This document shows positions 11,200 through 22,804 of a DNA stretch of 64,000 bases, piece after piece. Where the stretch lies: contig OY754467.1 in the NCBI GenBank assembly GCA_963575645.1, forward strand, positions 53,353,108 through 53,417,107, written 5' to 3'. Each line of letters opens with the position of its first letter. Position 1 is the first letter of the stretch. The translations under genes and the position numbers were made by a program. This DNA comes from Xanthostigma xanthostigma. Taxonomy: Eukaryota; Arthropoda; Insecta; Raphidioptera; Raphidiidae. Under the pieces are notes generated by a model that ran no database searches, had not been told where the DNA came from, and saw nothing but the letters and a program-made list of their open reading frames with translations.

Positions 11200-11631
11200 C
11201 TTTATTCAACACGCGTGAGTAATATATAATTTCGGCGCCCTGCTAAATTCGGGAGAAATAATAAATTACTTCCTGTTGAGCCGAAACTGTACGATAATGT
11301 ATTACTGCATAGTTTCTGGACCAGTAGGAACGCGGTAGCGATTTGTATATATGAAAACAGCATCGCAATTCAGCGAAAGTCAGAGTCATCTTGTGTGCAT
11401 CGAGGGCGGCGGGTACGTCAATCAATGAAGTGATTTATTCTTTTTTCCACCTCTTTTATCAGGGCCCCGATTACATATTACTCGTGCTAGTTGAATAAAG
11501 TATTATGTGCGACTATTGATGGAAGGATAATATTCCACTCACGTGTTACCGCACTCGCTACGCTCGTGCGGCAAATTTCACGCTCATGGAATCTTCTCCT
11601 TCTCTCACTAGTCGCACAATATACTATTATT
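11200..11631. mobile_element. Composite inverted-repeat element, family B, copy 1
   Basis: Two nested inverted structures. The outer arms CTTTATTCAACACGCGTGAG and ...GCTAGTTGAATAAAG bracket the first ~290 bp. Next to them, TATTATGTGCGACTA and TAGTCGCACAATATA bracket the last ~130 bp. Both parts recur in the same order at 27596, so they move or duplicate as a unit. No ORF of note. Confidence 0.6.
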
Positions 11632-12267
11632 TTTATAAATTCGACAAAAAAAAATCGGATTAATAAATTGAATAACGTTAATAATAAAGGTGGCCTAACT
11701 CTTTAAAGCACTTGTGCGAAAAAGTGTCATTTTACGATCGCTAGCGTGAAAAGCAACTATTTGATAAGAGGTCGCGCAAAAAATAATTTTGCCACTTTTT
11801 ATGGAATAAAAGCCGTGACACAAATGCATTTGTAATTTTGCTTTTTTATCTTCAGCGCGGGTCAGTTTTTGCACAAAAACTCGTTCTACTGCCTTCTAAC
11901 ATTTTATTTATTAAACAGTTCAAGATGCACATCCAGCATAGTTACGTGTCAAAGAAGAGTTCGTTCATGCGATCATCACTGAACTTTAGGCATGTTGCAG
12001 ACATGATCTTCTAATGCAGATTTAACTGATAGACAACTCGCACTGAAAGTCTTCAATATGTTTGAAATTTTGTGTTTTAAAAATTTATTTACAGAGTACA
12101 GACTATTGTTGCGCCTACTGTGCGAACTTATTTGTGTTTTATTTGTGTTGCCGGATGATAGCCAAAAATAAGCCATTGGCATAAACCAAAACTTAGTTTT
12201 CGTTGCGTAAATTGTTATTAAAAAAATGTTGATATATTTTTTTTATTAACAAAAAAAAATAAAACAA
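11632..12267. other. Intergenic, no gene recognised
   Basis: No credible ORF or repeat border. Short frames only. Confidence 0.4.
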
Positions 12268-12856
12268 TCGTATATATTAATACGCTAAGGTTAAAGATGT
12301 TTGCCTCCCTTTTTAGAAAAAACTTCACAATTTCTCCACAATAATTATATATCATTTTACAGATAATTGCTTGCTCTACTGACATCGACAACTAAAAAAT
12401 TTATTATTGCTTTTGTTTTAGTAAATTAATTAAAATACAGCAACGCTGAACAACGTCTGCCATCTGACGGCTTTAATTTTGAAACAACGTCAACATTTCG
12501 ATTTGTCATCTGACCTTCATATTGTAATACAATAGACCAATACTGCATGCTGCCATCTGACGGCTATAATTTTGAAACAGCGAGCAACGCTGAACAACGT
12601 CACAGCAATGCTGCATGATGCCATCTGACGGCTTAGCTCAACGCTTTTGCTACTTGCGCCTTTATATGACAATTTTAGTAAAATATTTCTTCGATCTGTG
12701 ATCTGAGCTTCATATTGTAATACAACAAAAAGAAGAACGTTATAAGCAGTGTGCAAAATTAGAAACGAATTGAATACCTGCAATCATATTTAAAAAATAA
12801 TTTTGTAATAATTATTATACTTATTTAGTGCGAATAATTCGCACAGGTCACACTAG
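12268..12856 (+). mobile_element. Non-autonomous Helitron, family 2, copy 1
   Basis: It begins TCGTATATATTAATAC preceded by A. It ends with the hairpin GTGCGAATAATTCGCAC, 9 bp, then CTAG followed by T, a textbook Helitron 3' end. The interior carries three copies of GCCATCTGACGGC plus CAACGCTGAACAACGTC repeats. The family recurs at 34730 and 47303. An open frame across the interior is shared by copies but starts without ATG and has no domain, so it is probably not translated. Confidence 0.75.
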
Positions 12857-14280
12857 TTCTCTTATAACAGTATAAGTGAAACTTTACTATGTCTGAAACT
12901 TCATGCATTAATATTTTTTGTTTAACTATCTTGAATAAATCATTTCAAAGCTTGAACTTGTGCAGAACCTCTGATTAAAGCTTTTGAATCTCCGCTTTAG
13001 ATAAAATATATAATGGTTTGCTGACTTAATGGTATGGTTTAGTTTTAAGCCAAATAACGTCTAGACTCTAGACTTTGAAGGCAATGTGACCTCAATTTCG
13101 CAATACAGTAAACGCAAAAAAGGTTATTAAAAAAAAAACGGTAAATTAATATTGTGATGATTTGGTGTTGATTTTTTATTATCCTTAGTATTAATAAATT
13201 ATCAATATCGTTTGAATTTACGATTACAATTTTATAAGTTAAATTTTTTGATTGCCATTTAAAATTTAAAAAGTTATAATTTATTGTTTATAAATTACTT
13301 ACGTTTTTTTTAATAATTTTTTTTAATTAGGCATTCACATTAAGTTATTTTTAACATTTGAATTTTAACTTCTATCCACAAGATAGACACTTAAAAAAAA
13401 TTAACTCCTAAACTAAAGGATATACAGAACTTATTACCTACAAAAATCAGGAATGTGCTTTTTCTATCAGCTTTTTTGCTGCATTTTTAATTCCTTGGGA
13501 CACTTAACTTACTCGAGTCTTCAATTATGATTTGCAACGTTTAAAAATAATTTAGAAAAAAAATAGTCTGGAAGGTTTTTTAGGAGCCATATTCCCAATT
13601 ATTCGATTACACCTTTTTGTATTAATAATATCTTTTCTGTTCACCAAATCGTCTTCCAAAATATATTTTATATATACTTACAGTCAATTTGTTTAAGCTA
13701 AAATAAAGGAAATTTACCTAGCTTTTAATATATCGTTGTTGGTTCTGTAATAGCTCCTATGTGCATAGTTGGCAGATTTTACGTTTTTTAGATGAAAAGA
13801 TTCAGGAAAGAGCTAGTAATACTTCCAAATTAATTTTACAGTAACCAACAAGGGGAAATAACTCTTATGTGAAAAGTTGTATCAAATAATTCCTCCCATA
13901 TACCAATAAATCCGAAAATAACGTTAAATATTTTTTAAGAATATACTTTGTCTTAATTAAACATGTATAGTGAAGATAAGTATGAATTAGTAATATACAT
14001 CTGAAATTGCTAGTTCTTACCATCCATTGCTGAAATAACCACTTTTTCTTTTCTGCAAATTTTATTTTTTGCACATGGGAGGTATTACAGAACCAATGAC
14101 GATATCATGAATTATTAACACAAATTCTGAATTTGTTAGTCTTTAATCAACTTTATGAATAAGAAGGAAAATAGAACATAATACACATTCATCCTTGAAA
14201 ATCAAAGATCGTACAACATTCTAATATACTAATAAAATAATAAAAAGTGCCATCTCAATAATTACCAATAAACGAAGTGA
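12857..14280. other. Intergenic, very AT-rich, no gene recognised
   Basis: Long A/T runs and stops in all frames. No RNA gene or repeat boundary recognised. Confidence 0.4.
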
Positions 14281-14282
14281 TT

Positions 14283-14374
14283 ATATTTATATTATTAAAC
14301 GCTACCTACTCGATATAGATACATTTATTTATTATATTATTAAACGCTACCTACTCGATATAGATACATTGAAC
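14283..14374. repeat. Tandem duplication of ~52 bp
   Basis: TATTATTAAACGCTACC followed by TACTCGATATAGATACATT occurs twice in direct tandem with no visible change, indicating a recent slippage or duplication event. Confidence 0.8.
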
Positions 14375-14489
14375 ATCTCTAATAATGCATTGAACAGTTT
14401 TTTCTCATCTGCTAAAGTCGTGCTTGTTGGTAGGAAAATACGAAGGAAACGCTCATGATCGATTTGGAAGATGGAAATGCTTTGACGGA

Positions 14490-15215
14490 TGATTCCACTG
14501 GAAAAACTATGTGCGTCAAGTTGGATTGGACAATTTTTTTACGCCAATCGTCAGTGCTACGTTAGTGCCGTATGCTGTTAAAATTTCAGCGCTAGTAGTG
14601 CCGGAAAAACGTGGAAAATATAGAGGGTTGTTGGTATCCCATCCAACTTGACGTCAAGTTGGTAGGAACACCCCTTAAAAAACGAGTTTTGAAATATTTT
14701 TTGCGCCAATCGTTAGAGTCGCATACTTTCAAAATTTCAGCGTTACTGCCAGAAAATTGTGGAAAATATAGAGGGTTGTTGTCCCATCCAACTTGACGTT
14801 CAGAAATCCCTCTATATTTTCCACAATTTTCTAACAGTAAAGCTGAAATTTTGACAGTATGCGGTACTAACGATTAGCGCAAAAAATATTTCAAAAGTCG
14901 TTTTTTTAAGGGGTGTATCATCTAGGTCTACATCAATCGAAAAGGGAAGAATAAAAACCCTCTATATTTTCCACAATTTTTCGGCAGTAACCCAGCACTT
15001 TTGACAGTATACAGCACTAACAATTGACGCAAAAAAAAATCAAAAGTCGCTTTTTAAGGGGCGTTCTATCCAACTTGACGTCAAGTTGGATGGAACACCA
15101 ACAACCCTCTATATTTTCCACAATTTTCCGGCGCCAATGCTGAATTTTTAATAGTATATGGCACTAACGTAGCACTAACGATTGGTGTAAAAAAATATTT
15201 GAGGGGGTGAAGATA
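14490..15215. repeat. Cluster of five ~150-bp units in switching orientation
   Basis: A unit containing GAAATATTTTTTGCGCCAAT, ...AAAATTTCAGCG..., GGAAAATATAGAGGG and CCCATCCAACTTGACG appears twice forward (14490-14640 and 14650-14790). It then appears three times reversed (14805-14920, 14955-15080 and 15097-15215). The palindrome CCAACTTGACGTCAAGTTGG, with the CRE-like TGACGTCA at its centre, joins units near 14643 and 15070. No coding frame crosses it. Confidence 0.65.
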
Positions 15216-15892
15216 ACTTGGAAAATTTTATCCCGCGTACTCGGTGATCTGTAGCTTAAATAAAAAAAGGTTTGGGACAAAAGATGTCTTGTTTTGCCCG
15301 AAGAACTAGACCCAATAAAAAAATGCGATTGCCATTTAAAATTTCGAAGTTACCCCCTGCCTCCCCTCACGGGGGCACCACATTGTGAGGAATTTTAGTG
15401 AGCGAAAAATACATTACAATTTTCATTCTCAACATTTTCAAAAAACGTTTTTCTCTCTATGATGTGATATTCTGGTGTTACGGGACTTTTTGAACATCAT
15501 GTATAATATATCGGTACATGCATTTATTAGATTGTTATAATATTTAAAATTTCTAATTAGTGCTTGAAATACATAACTGACACAATTGAATGAATTATTA
15601 GCTCTTGTTGTTGTTGTGATCTTTATAAGGAGAATAGCATTGTCATTTACGATACTTTCTTAATGAGGGCTATTTAATATAATGTGGAAGGCCACGGCCT
15701 ATTACTGCGGATTTAACTGACAACCATAACTTGCGGTTACGATTGGCTAAGCGAGTTGCAAAATAACAGTAAAGCGTCAGTTATGCGAACTCGTTGCGAT
15801 TTGTTCGTCTTGAAAAAGCTCGAATGTATATTCATTACAGATAATGCGGTGGAAAAATGCAAGTATTGTTAATTTGTATATTTTTACATATA
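15216..15892. other. Intergenic, no gene recognised
   Basis: No ORF with recognisable domain and no clear repeat borders. Confidence 0.4.
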
Positions 15893-16145
15893 CAGTCGAA
15901 CCTGGATAAGTTCAAGGGACTGCGATCTCTTTTTCGCTTATGGAGGTTTTTCACTAATCTGACTTTCAAGTTTATAGAGGTACAGGAATGATCTTTCTCA
16001 CTTATAGAGGTCTATATATAAAAAGCTATTTATGATTCATTCTTAAATTTCGTGGAACTATTAATATTTAATACGTTTGACTATTGCTTATATAGAGGTA
16101 CAGACAAGTAGTAGTCTTAATTATAGAGGTCAATGCGTCAGGCAT
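15893..16145. mobile_element. Left end of a pogo-like DNA transposon
   Basis: TA followed by CAGTCGAACCTGGATAAG resembles pogo/Tigger-type inverted termini. Downstream the motif TTATAGAGGT (one mismatch allowed) recurs five times in about 230 bp, like subterminal transposase-binding repeats. The matching right end was not found, so this is a broken copy. A possible C-terminal transposase fragment lies at 18245. Confidence 0.45.
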
Positions 16146-16199
16146 CATGGCGCGCATGGCAAGATATCACACTTTCGGCCCTTGTGGTGTAATATATAC

Positions 16200-16761
16200 T
16201 GTTGCGTGCCCCCTGTTGGGACGACTATGGATTATGTAGGAACGACAAGAATATAACAATCGAAAGCAGGTAAAGACCCGACCTTTTTAGAATAGCCTGG
16301 AGAAACCAATACATGTAAAGGAAGGAATCCCGGTACTTCTAGAACATTCGAGAAGCGTGGGACGGAGCTATAAAAGGCGAGCGGAGTGGTTAGTCAGTCA
16401 GTCAGTTGTTCGTGTTGTTCACGTGTTGATACAAGTGCTCTGGCATTACGACATAAATTATTTGGTTATACTGTGAAGATAAATAACCTTTAGCGAGTGC
16501 AATTATATAAACCTGGTTTTACATAAATGACTTATAGTGTGCTGATAAACTTTGTGTTGTGTTCCTGTGTTGTAAATATTTTGTGTACTTAATTTAGTGA
16601 CTATATTCTCTGTTACTTAGTCTTTTATTTTATTATTTAGAACTGTCGTTATTTTATTTTTGTTAACGTTATTATTGCTGTTAAGTTAAAGAAGTACACT
16701 TTCGTTTGTGTTTTGTTAAACATTTATTATTGTAAATAAATAATATCCACCACGGACTACA
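16200..16761 (+). mobile_element. Possible solo LTR with promoter and polyadenylation signal
   Basis: It starts TGTTGCGTGCC and could end GGACTACA, giving TG...CA termini. Inside lie a heat-shock element, a TATAAAAG box, a run of TCAGT initiators and a downstream AATAAATAA signal in U3-R-U5 order. No target duplication, primer site or second LTR was found, so it may instead be another promoter-bearing segment. Borders are tentative. Confidence 0.4.
16336..16408 (+). promoter_or_regulatory. Heat-shock element, TATA box and initiator cluster
   Basis: At 16336-16355 four contiguous pentamers alternate exactly: nTTCn, nGAAn, nTTCn, nGAAn (CTTCTAGAACATTCGAGAAG). This is a full heat-shock factor site. 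TATAAAAG follows at 16369-16376. TCAGTC/TCAGTT initiators at 16395-16406 place a start about 27-35 bp below the TATA box. Spacing and order match an insect heat-inducible pol II promoter reading rightwards. Confidence 0.65.
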
Positions 16762-17342
16762 GCAGCTGTTGGTAAAACACAGTGAAGCCTTGGTACAGCA
16801 ACTTGTAGATGTTTGACAACATCGAAGGAACAACTTTATGTGAATCGAGCGTAACATCAACGCCCATCCGAGACACTAGCCTAAAGCAATGTTTTTCGAA
16901 AAGTGGACCAGCATTCGCTGTCATTCGTATTTGGAAGGTCGTCAACGTTCGCGAACTCAATTATTCATTCACTCTTTTTTTTCTTCTTGTGCATCCTTAA
17001 ATTAATAATTTATAATAGTAGTTGTGTCATAATAATTGGCATGCTTCAGGCCATTGGATTGCAGTTCATGTGTCAGTTTTATGTTACATTCTTTATATCT
17101 GTGTTTAAAAGGAAAAATCACGTATGTCGAGTTTATTCACAATGAAAAAAGACGGCACTGCCCATCACATGTTGTATGTGCGTCGCTAACACCACATGAA
17201 ATGAAAGAACGTGGCCCATTTTAATAGCGGATTTTGTCCTGCGATAATCTTGCACACAGGTGAATTCTATTGCAATGTTTCTAGTGTTTGATTCATAAAA
17301 TCATGGTACTTTAAATATCCGTCTCGGGATTAGATTGTAATA
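16762..17342. other. Region downstream of the heat-shock promoter, no gene recognised
   Basis: Frames of 60-80 codons overlap on both strands near 16757-17224. They lack recognisable domains, and the plus and minus versions are equally good, so no CDS is called. A transcript from the upstream promoter would cross this stretch. Confidence 0.4.
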
Positions 17343-18139
17343 CAGTGAAATCTCTCTTAAGCGGACACCTTCGGGACTATTAAAATATGTCCGCCTAAGA
17401 GAGGTATCCGCGCATGGGAAAAATTAAAAAACACATATTATGTAGGTATGTATGTACATACATACATAATTACATACTACATAATATGTACATACATATT
17501 TTTTATTTACATAATAGGGTAGAATTTTATTGTTTTCTCATATACATTAATATGCATACGTATGAAATCAAAAAATCAAACATAAAAAATATAACTTAGT
17601 TGGCTTGAAAAAATCAATTATGGTAGTTTGACGCGTATTAGTTTTAAGCACGTTGTCTTGAAAATGTAATTCCAAGTCAGATAACATCTGCATTGCTGTT
17701 GAATCTCCTTTAGGTTTGGCAAATTCTTTAATTGTTTTCAACATACCAATGGCCTGCTGATAACTTATAGCATTAGATTGATCAGTTATGGTTATTTCTT
17801 CATCGGATTCGTCAGATTCAACTAACGTCAGGTTGTCGCCTTTTTTTACAATTTTGTTAAAAGAGGTGTCATCATCATCTTCCACTAATAAGTTATTATC
17901 GATGGTAATGAATTCGCCTAAATAATTTTTTTATAGTGCAACGTGTTGCAACATTTTTAATTTTGTGTCCGTTTAAGAGAGAATTTTACAAGTTTTGTAC
18001 TTAAATATTGCGTCCGCGTCCGCCCAAGAGAGATTATGTCTTATGGAATTCTCTTGTACTTCATTCCGGACTATCACATAGTGTCCGCCTAATAGAGCTG
18101 TCCGCTCATTAGAGGTGTCCGTTATGAGAGGTTACACTG
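17343..18139 (-). mobile_element. Internally deleted pogo/jerky-like DNA transposon
   Basis: Inverted termini CAGTGAAATCTCTCTTAAG (left) and its imperfect partner GAGAGGTTACACTG (right) are flanked by TA on both sides, the target duplication of the Tc1-mariner-pogo group. Subterminal motifs such as GTCCGCCTAAGAGA recur at both ends. Only the C-terminal part of the transposase remains, on the minus strand. Confidence 0.75.
17568..17885 (-). pseudogene. C-terminal fragment of pogo-like transposase with PIP box
   Basis: A 105-residue frame. Residues 1-40 are acidic (repeated Asp/Glu/Ser), and residues 40-80 form a helical segment typical of the C-terminal tail of pogo/Tigger/jerky transposases. 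Residues 86-93 read QTTIIDFF, a perfect PCNA-interacting (PIP) box Q-x-x-I-x-x-F-F. PCNA binding has been described for Drosophila pogo transposase. The DNA-binding and DDE domains are missing, so this is a deletion remnant and not a functional enzyme. The ATG is simply the first in the surviving frame. Confidence 0.6.
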
Positions 18140-18244
18140 TATTTCAACAGTATTAGTAAGACTTTGGCATATATTAATACCCTCTTTATAGCGCAACAGC
18201 CATTCTGTATTACGAAGAAATATGTTCATATTTAGGCGTCAGCA

Positions 18245-18343
18245 AATATTTACAGACGTGAAGAGGACGATTCTGAACCATCACCAATTATTCAACAAGC
18301 TCTTGATGCCGCCAAACTTATCGAAAAAATCGTATTGTGAAGA
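18245..18343 (+). pseudogene. Possible C-terminal pogo-like transposase fragment
   Basis: An open stretch after an in-frame stop and a possible acceptor (CATATTTAG) encodes an acidic segment REEDDSEPSP followed by a helix QQALDAAKLIEKIV and a stop. The acidic-then-helix layout is like that of the transposase tail at 17568. Too short for certainty. Confidence 0.3.
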
Positions 18344-18399
18344 TGATTCCGCCATATCCGAAGACATGCATTATAATTTACCATAGACGACTTTGCCTT

Positions 18400-19025
18400 T
18401 TTCCTGTAGATATGTACACATTGAAGTATCCAAGGATAAACTCTGGTCACATCTGCTTGCCCCAGTTTAACTATAATTTTATTATTTATTTATTATAGTT
18501 TGTTGTGAAAAACTATTCACCGTCAAATGCTAGGTAAATGATTTATGCTTATTATTTTGTTGCAAATTTTAGCTTTTAAGGAGGTTGATCCGTTACAGTC
18601 CCAATCAAAAGTAAGTCGAATTCTAAATGGGAACTTTTCCATAATAAATTTTTACAAAAGGGTATAAGTCGATGATACCAATAAATTATTGTCATAAAGG
18701 CGTAAATAAATCATTTTTTTAATATTATTAATTATTTCAGTATTTTACTTAATGGACTAACTTTTGGATTTTTTGTACAACGTTAGGTTAGAAAAAATAA
18801 ATTTGTGTAAATATCTGTATTTTTTGCAGTAAATTATTAAAAAAAGAAATTAGAAGTAATAAAAATTAAAATTAAATCATTAAAAAGTTGAAAATTTTGT
18901 TAAAATTGTTAAGAATAAAAGTCCATAATCGAAAAGTGCTAAGGTTTAATTTTTTTTTTTATTGATTAAAAGTCTCCTAATTAAATTGGAAAAAATATTA
19001 AAACATGCGTAAGACATCGATGCTT
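18400..19025. other. Intergenic, no feature seen
   Basis: AT-rich without ORF or repeat borders. Confidence 0.4.
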
Positions 19026-19750
19026 TAAGGCCCCCATACACCTCGTTCTTTTTTGGCAGTTTTCATCGTCACGATAAAACACGTCGGTCAAAACCGAAGT
19101 GTATGGGCAAAAACTGTCGATGAAACACGGCAGTTTTTTTATCTGCCGAGTCTTGATTTTAAACACGACGTGTTTGCTGGTTGTCGTTTTAAATCGTAAT
19201 GTGTGGCGCTTTCCGATAAGAATCGACGTGTTTATTCAGTGGTGCGACGTACAGCAAATAAGTCATATTAATTAAATGATTGTAATTAGTTTGAGTATTG
19301 ATTTATATTTTAACCGTTTTAGTGCTAAGCAATTTTGACAAAAATAAATGAAAATTGCTATAAACATATTGATTAATTTAGAGGAAAAAATAATGGTGTC
19401 AAATAAAACACTCTAATTTAGACAAATATCAAGCAATTTTATTAATTATTTTTGCATTATATTGTTTATTAATGTTTATTAAACATAAAATAATATCAAT
19501 ATTATTGTATTTTCCATCAAAGCAGATCGTATTAATGATGCCACGACTTCAGAAAAACTGAACGAAACTACGCCTCTGTGTGGATATGGCCGTTGTTCGT
19601 GTTTAAATTAACCGTACAGTTTTACCCGTGCGGTTAAAACTGCCATAAAAGAACGAGGTGTATGGGGATGGCCGTTGTTCGTGTTTAACCGTACAGTTTT
19701 ACCCGGCGGTTAAAACTGCCAAAAAAGAACGAGGTGTATGGGGGCCTTTA
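19026..19750 (-). mobile_element. Non-autonomous Harbinger-like element, copy 1
   Basis: Termini TAAGGCCCCCATACACCTCG and CGAGGTGTATGGGGGCCTTTA are inverted. The right end carries a second partial copy of the terminal ~80 bp (two GAACGAGGTGTATGGGG blocks). On the minus strand near 19560 begins the same 5' transposase region that is better preserved at 51774. The two copies share the terminal duplication, so it predates their spread. Confidence 0.65.
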
Positions 19751-20584
19751 CATATTAGTTAGTTTTCTGAACTGCTGACATTATTTGGTTATTTGCAAAA
19801 AATTAAAATGTACCGTTTGTATGCTAGTTGACATTTTTCATAAGACTACATATGTAAAAGGTTTTTTTTAATTTTTGACTTTTTATAAATCTCCTAATGA
19901 TTTTAGATTTCTTACAGAAAATTTTGTCATAAAAAAATCTATTTAAAAAACTTTATTTCAGATTTGTTTCATTATCTTCGTAAAACGGCTCAACCTCCTA
20001 ATGATGGGAATAATCGAGATACTGCGATAATCGAGACATTAGTAATCGAATGATTTCAAATTACCATAATCGAAACATTTTGCTGATCTAGTAGTTTGCG
20101 CATTGATCTATAATTTGACCTTTCGGTAATAATATGTAAATTAATAGTGAAAGAAATTCAATTTGCACGTCAATTATTTTTATTGACTTTATATAATAAT
20201 TTTGACTTTTTTATTGTGTGATTGATTCGCCTTTAGTAAAAGTAATAAGTACAATCCATACATTCCACAGCCGCCATTAAGCAATCTGGAACAAAATTTC
20301 CAAAGCTAAATTAATTTTGATACTTGTAGTTTCCATGTGACATTGCCTGTTTTTTTTTTTTTGAAAAAAAATTTTTCCATTTGAAACTAAAATTAAAAAA
20401 AAAATAGCTATTTTGTTACAATTGAAAGCTTCTAACTTTTTTTCTAATAATTATTTTGGCATTTTAATGTCACATTGAAGGTACAAAAGGACCCCTTAAA
20501 AGTTTCATAAAATTTTATGGAACGGTTTTTGAGATATGATGTACGGAATCTCAGAAAACTATGTTTTGAGATAATGACTTTTTA
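19751..20584. other. Intergenic, no gene recognised
   Basis: AT-rich, with no credible ORF. Confidence 0.4.
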
Positions 20585-20705
20585 GTGTATTTGCCATAAG
20601 GCACTTACACTATTGGCGTCGGTCGGATGGCGGGACCTAGGTGTCGGACCAAAATTTCTCGACGTTTCATAACTTTCTAAGAAGTTTGGCACCATTTTTG
20701 GAAAT

Positions 20706-20755
<50 letters not shown>

Positions 20756-21288
20756 ATATATATGTGTGACCACGATAACTCTCGACAGACTTAATCGATT
20801 TAAATGAAATTTGGTCCACATGTTGGAATCCATCATCGCAAGAAGCCTATTTAAAATGGGCCCAATCGGGCCATTTTAAGGGGGGTATTTAGGGGTTGAA
20901 AAATGTTTTTGGGCCCAAAAATACCGAAAAAATTCTCAGAATCGTTTCAAATTTGAAATTTAACCCTTTAGTAATTATTGAAATGTGTTGCTAAAATTTT
21001 AATAAAATCGGCCCGACAGGACCGGACTTACAAATTTTATGAAAACGCAAGTTTATTGATATGGATTTACATACTGAAGGGTGTATATAATTTGGTAAAG
21101 ATGTTGAATTAGTATATAGTATTGAAATTAAGTAAAAAAATGTTGTTTTATGGGGTGTATAAAGGAGTAATTTTTTTTATTTTGTCCAAAAACAAAGTTA
21201 AGTTCATACAATAGAACCACACTGCTTATAAAAGCAAATACACTATATTGTCGGCAGGGTTTCGCACTGCGACCCGAGTTTTTTTTAA
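20585..21288. repeat. Dispersed repeat family E, copy 1, with TA microsatellite
   Basis: The ~700-bp segment starts TAGTGTATTTGCCATAAGGC. Near its end it has AAGCAAATACACTA, an 11-bp inverted partner, followed by TGTCGGCAG and GACCCGAG. A (TA)n run fills 20705-20763. A second copy at 37547 is about 90% identical with a different TA length. No coding frame. Confidence 0.65.
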
Positions 21289-22113
21289 ATTCTGCCCTTA
21301 TTTATCACTTTTTGGCCCACTTATCTGGGCTTACCAGTCTGTATCCATTCCCGATCCACATTGGGGCTCTTCCTGGTTTGCGGCAAAATGCTAGTAAAGA
21401 TCTATTCTTTTACATAAACAAATAAAATAAAAATCGATTTTTTAACCCTCTTAAAAAGCTGTTTCTCAATAAATTGTTTTAGTATGAACTGTTTAGTTAA
21501 CTTTATTCTCAACCTTGTCAGTTTTGCTTAGAGTATATAAAATATTATTGTAATGATCAAATTTATATTTGGTGCTTTAAATAATTAATGAAAATGATAC
21601 ATTCACGAAATGTTTTATTTCTCCTTGAATTGCATCGATGTGTCATAAGCAAAAGTAATGTCAAATTTACTATGTTATACGACGAATAGTTTTAGTTAAA
21701 ATTTTATGGAGTGGATCCTAACAAAAAAAACGTTATGTACAGATTCATAGACGTACAGACAAAGCGAGTGCACACTTCCAACTATGCTATAACCTAGTAA
21801 AGAAGTTAGTTTTATGAGAAAAATAGTCTCCAAAAAATATGAGCAATAGCTTATTCGATTTGGAAAAATATTCCGAAAAAATACATATTTTAATTTTTTT
21901 CGTCAACAAAAATTGCATTAATTGTTATTAACAAAAAACGAAAAGAAAAAAAGCCCCTCAGATTTTTGTGCAATTACTCAAAAACTATAAGCGATAGCGG
22001 ACATTGAAAAAGGGATTCTTAAAGAGGAGAAAATTTCCAATTATAAAGTCCCTTTCCCGGAACTCTATCTCTATTATACAAATATTAAGAGCACTGTAGT
22101 TGAAACAAAAATA
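21289..22113. other. Intergenic, no gene recognised
   Basis: No credible ORF, RNA or repeat border. Confidence 0.4.
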
Positions 22114-22262
22114 AAAAATAAAGAATAGTTACTTCTTACCACTACAGTTTTATTATTTTATTATTATGTACATTTCGGGAGGTATGCTATCTTCAGCAAA
22201 CACTAAACTTAAGTGTTTGCTGAAGATGAGATGATAAGAAGTAACTATTTTTTATTTCTATC
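22114..22262. repeat. Foldback inverted repeat
   Basis: AATAGTTACTTCTTA and TAAGAAGTAACTATT bracket the segment. An inner hairpin ATCTTCAGCAAACACT and AGTGTTTGCTGAAGAT meets at AACTTA. It would fold into a stem interrupted by internal loops. Confidence 0.55.
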
Positions 22263-22511
22263 TCTATTATTTATAGTTTTAATTTAACGTTGAAAATACG
22301 GTTCCGCGCGGCCGTTACAGCTCGAGCGCAACGCCCTGTTGAGAGAGTACAACACATAAAATGATTTTTTTGTAGTAATAAATAATTTTAAAATTAGAAT
22401 AAATGGACTACATTATCGCTAAGATTTTTTTAGAAGGCTTATATGTAAAATGTAATTTGCAAATCTTGAACCCGAAAATACTAATTCCGCTTTATGTGAG
22501 TTTTTTTTACT

Positions 22512-22804
22512 CTACGCGCCACGAATCTAAAAGGCTCGGAAGTTAGATGCGAATGCGGGCTTGCGCTTGTACAGTCTGTTAAAAAACTACGAACTCGCAA
22601 CTCAACAAAACTCAAATAACAATAACAACTTGACAGTAGCGTACTCGATTGTACTTTAAAGCAGGAAAGCAAGTGACAAAGGCAACGAGCGATCACTGCC
22701 AATCACCGACGAGCGCACGTTCTATGCAGGTAGCTGGGAGGGCTCTAAAATGTGCCTTTGCGACTAACTTCCGAAACTTTTAGATCCGTGGCGCGTATTA
22801 TACT
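22512..22804. mobile_element. Short TIR element, family A, copy 3
   Basis: It matches copies at 1553 and 6035, with TACGCGCCACGAATCTAAAA at the left and GGCGCGTATTATACT at the right. It carries a ~25-bp internal deletion near 22740. Confidence 0.65.

Noticed and set aside
16757..17224. Gene driven by the heat-shock promoter
   Set aside because: Overlapping frames on both strands are equally long and lack domains or clear splice structure.
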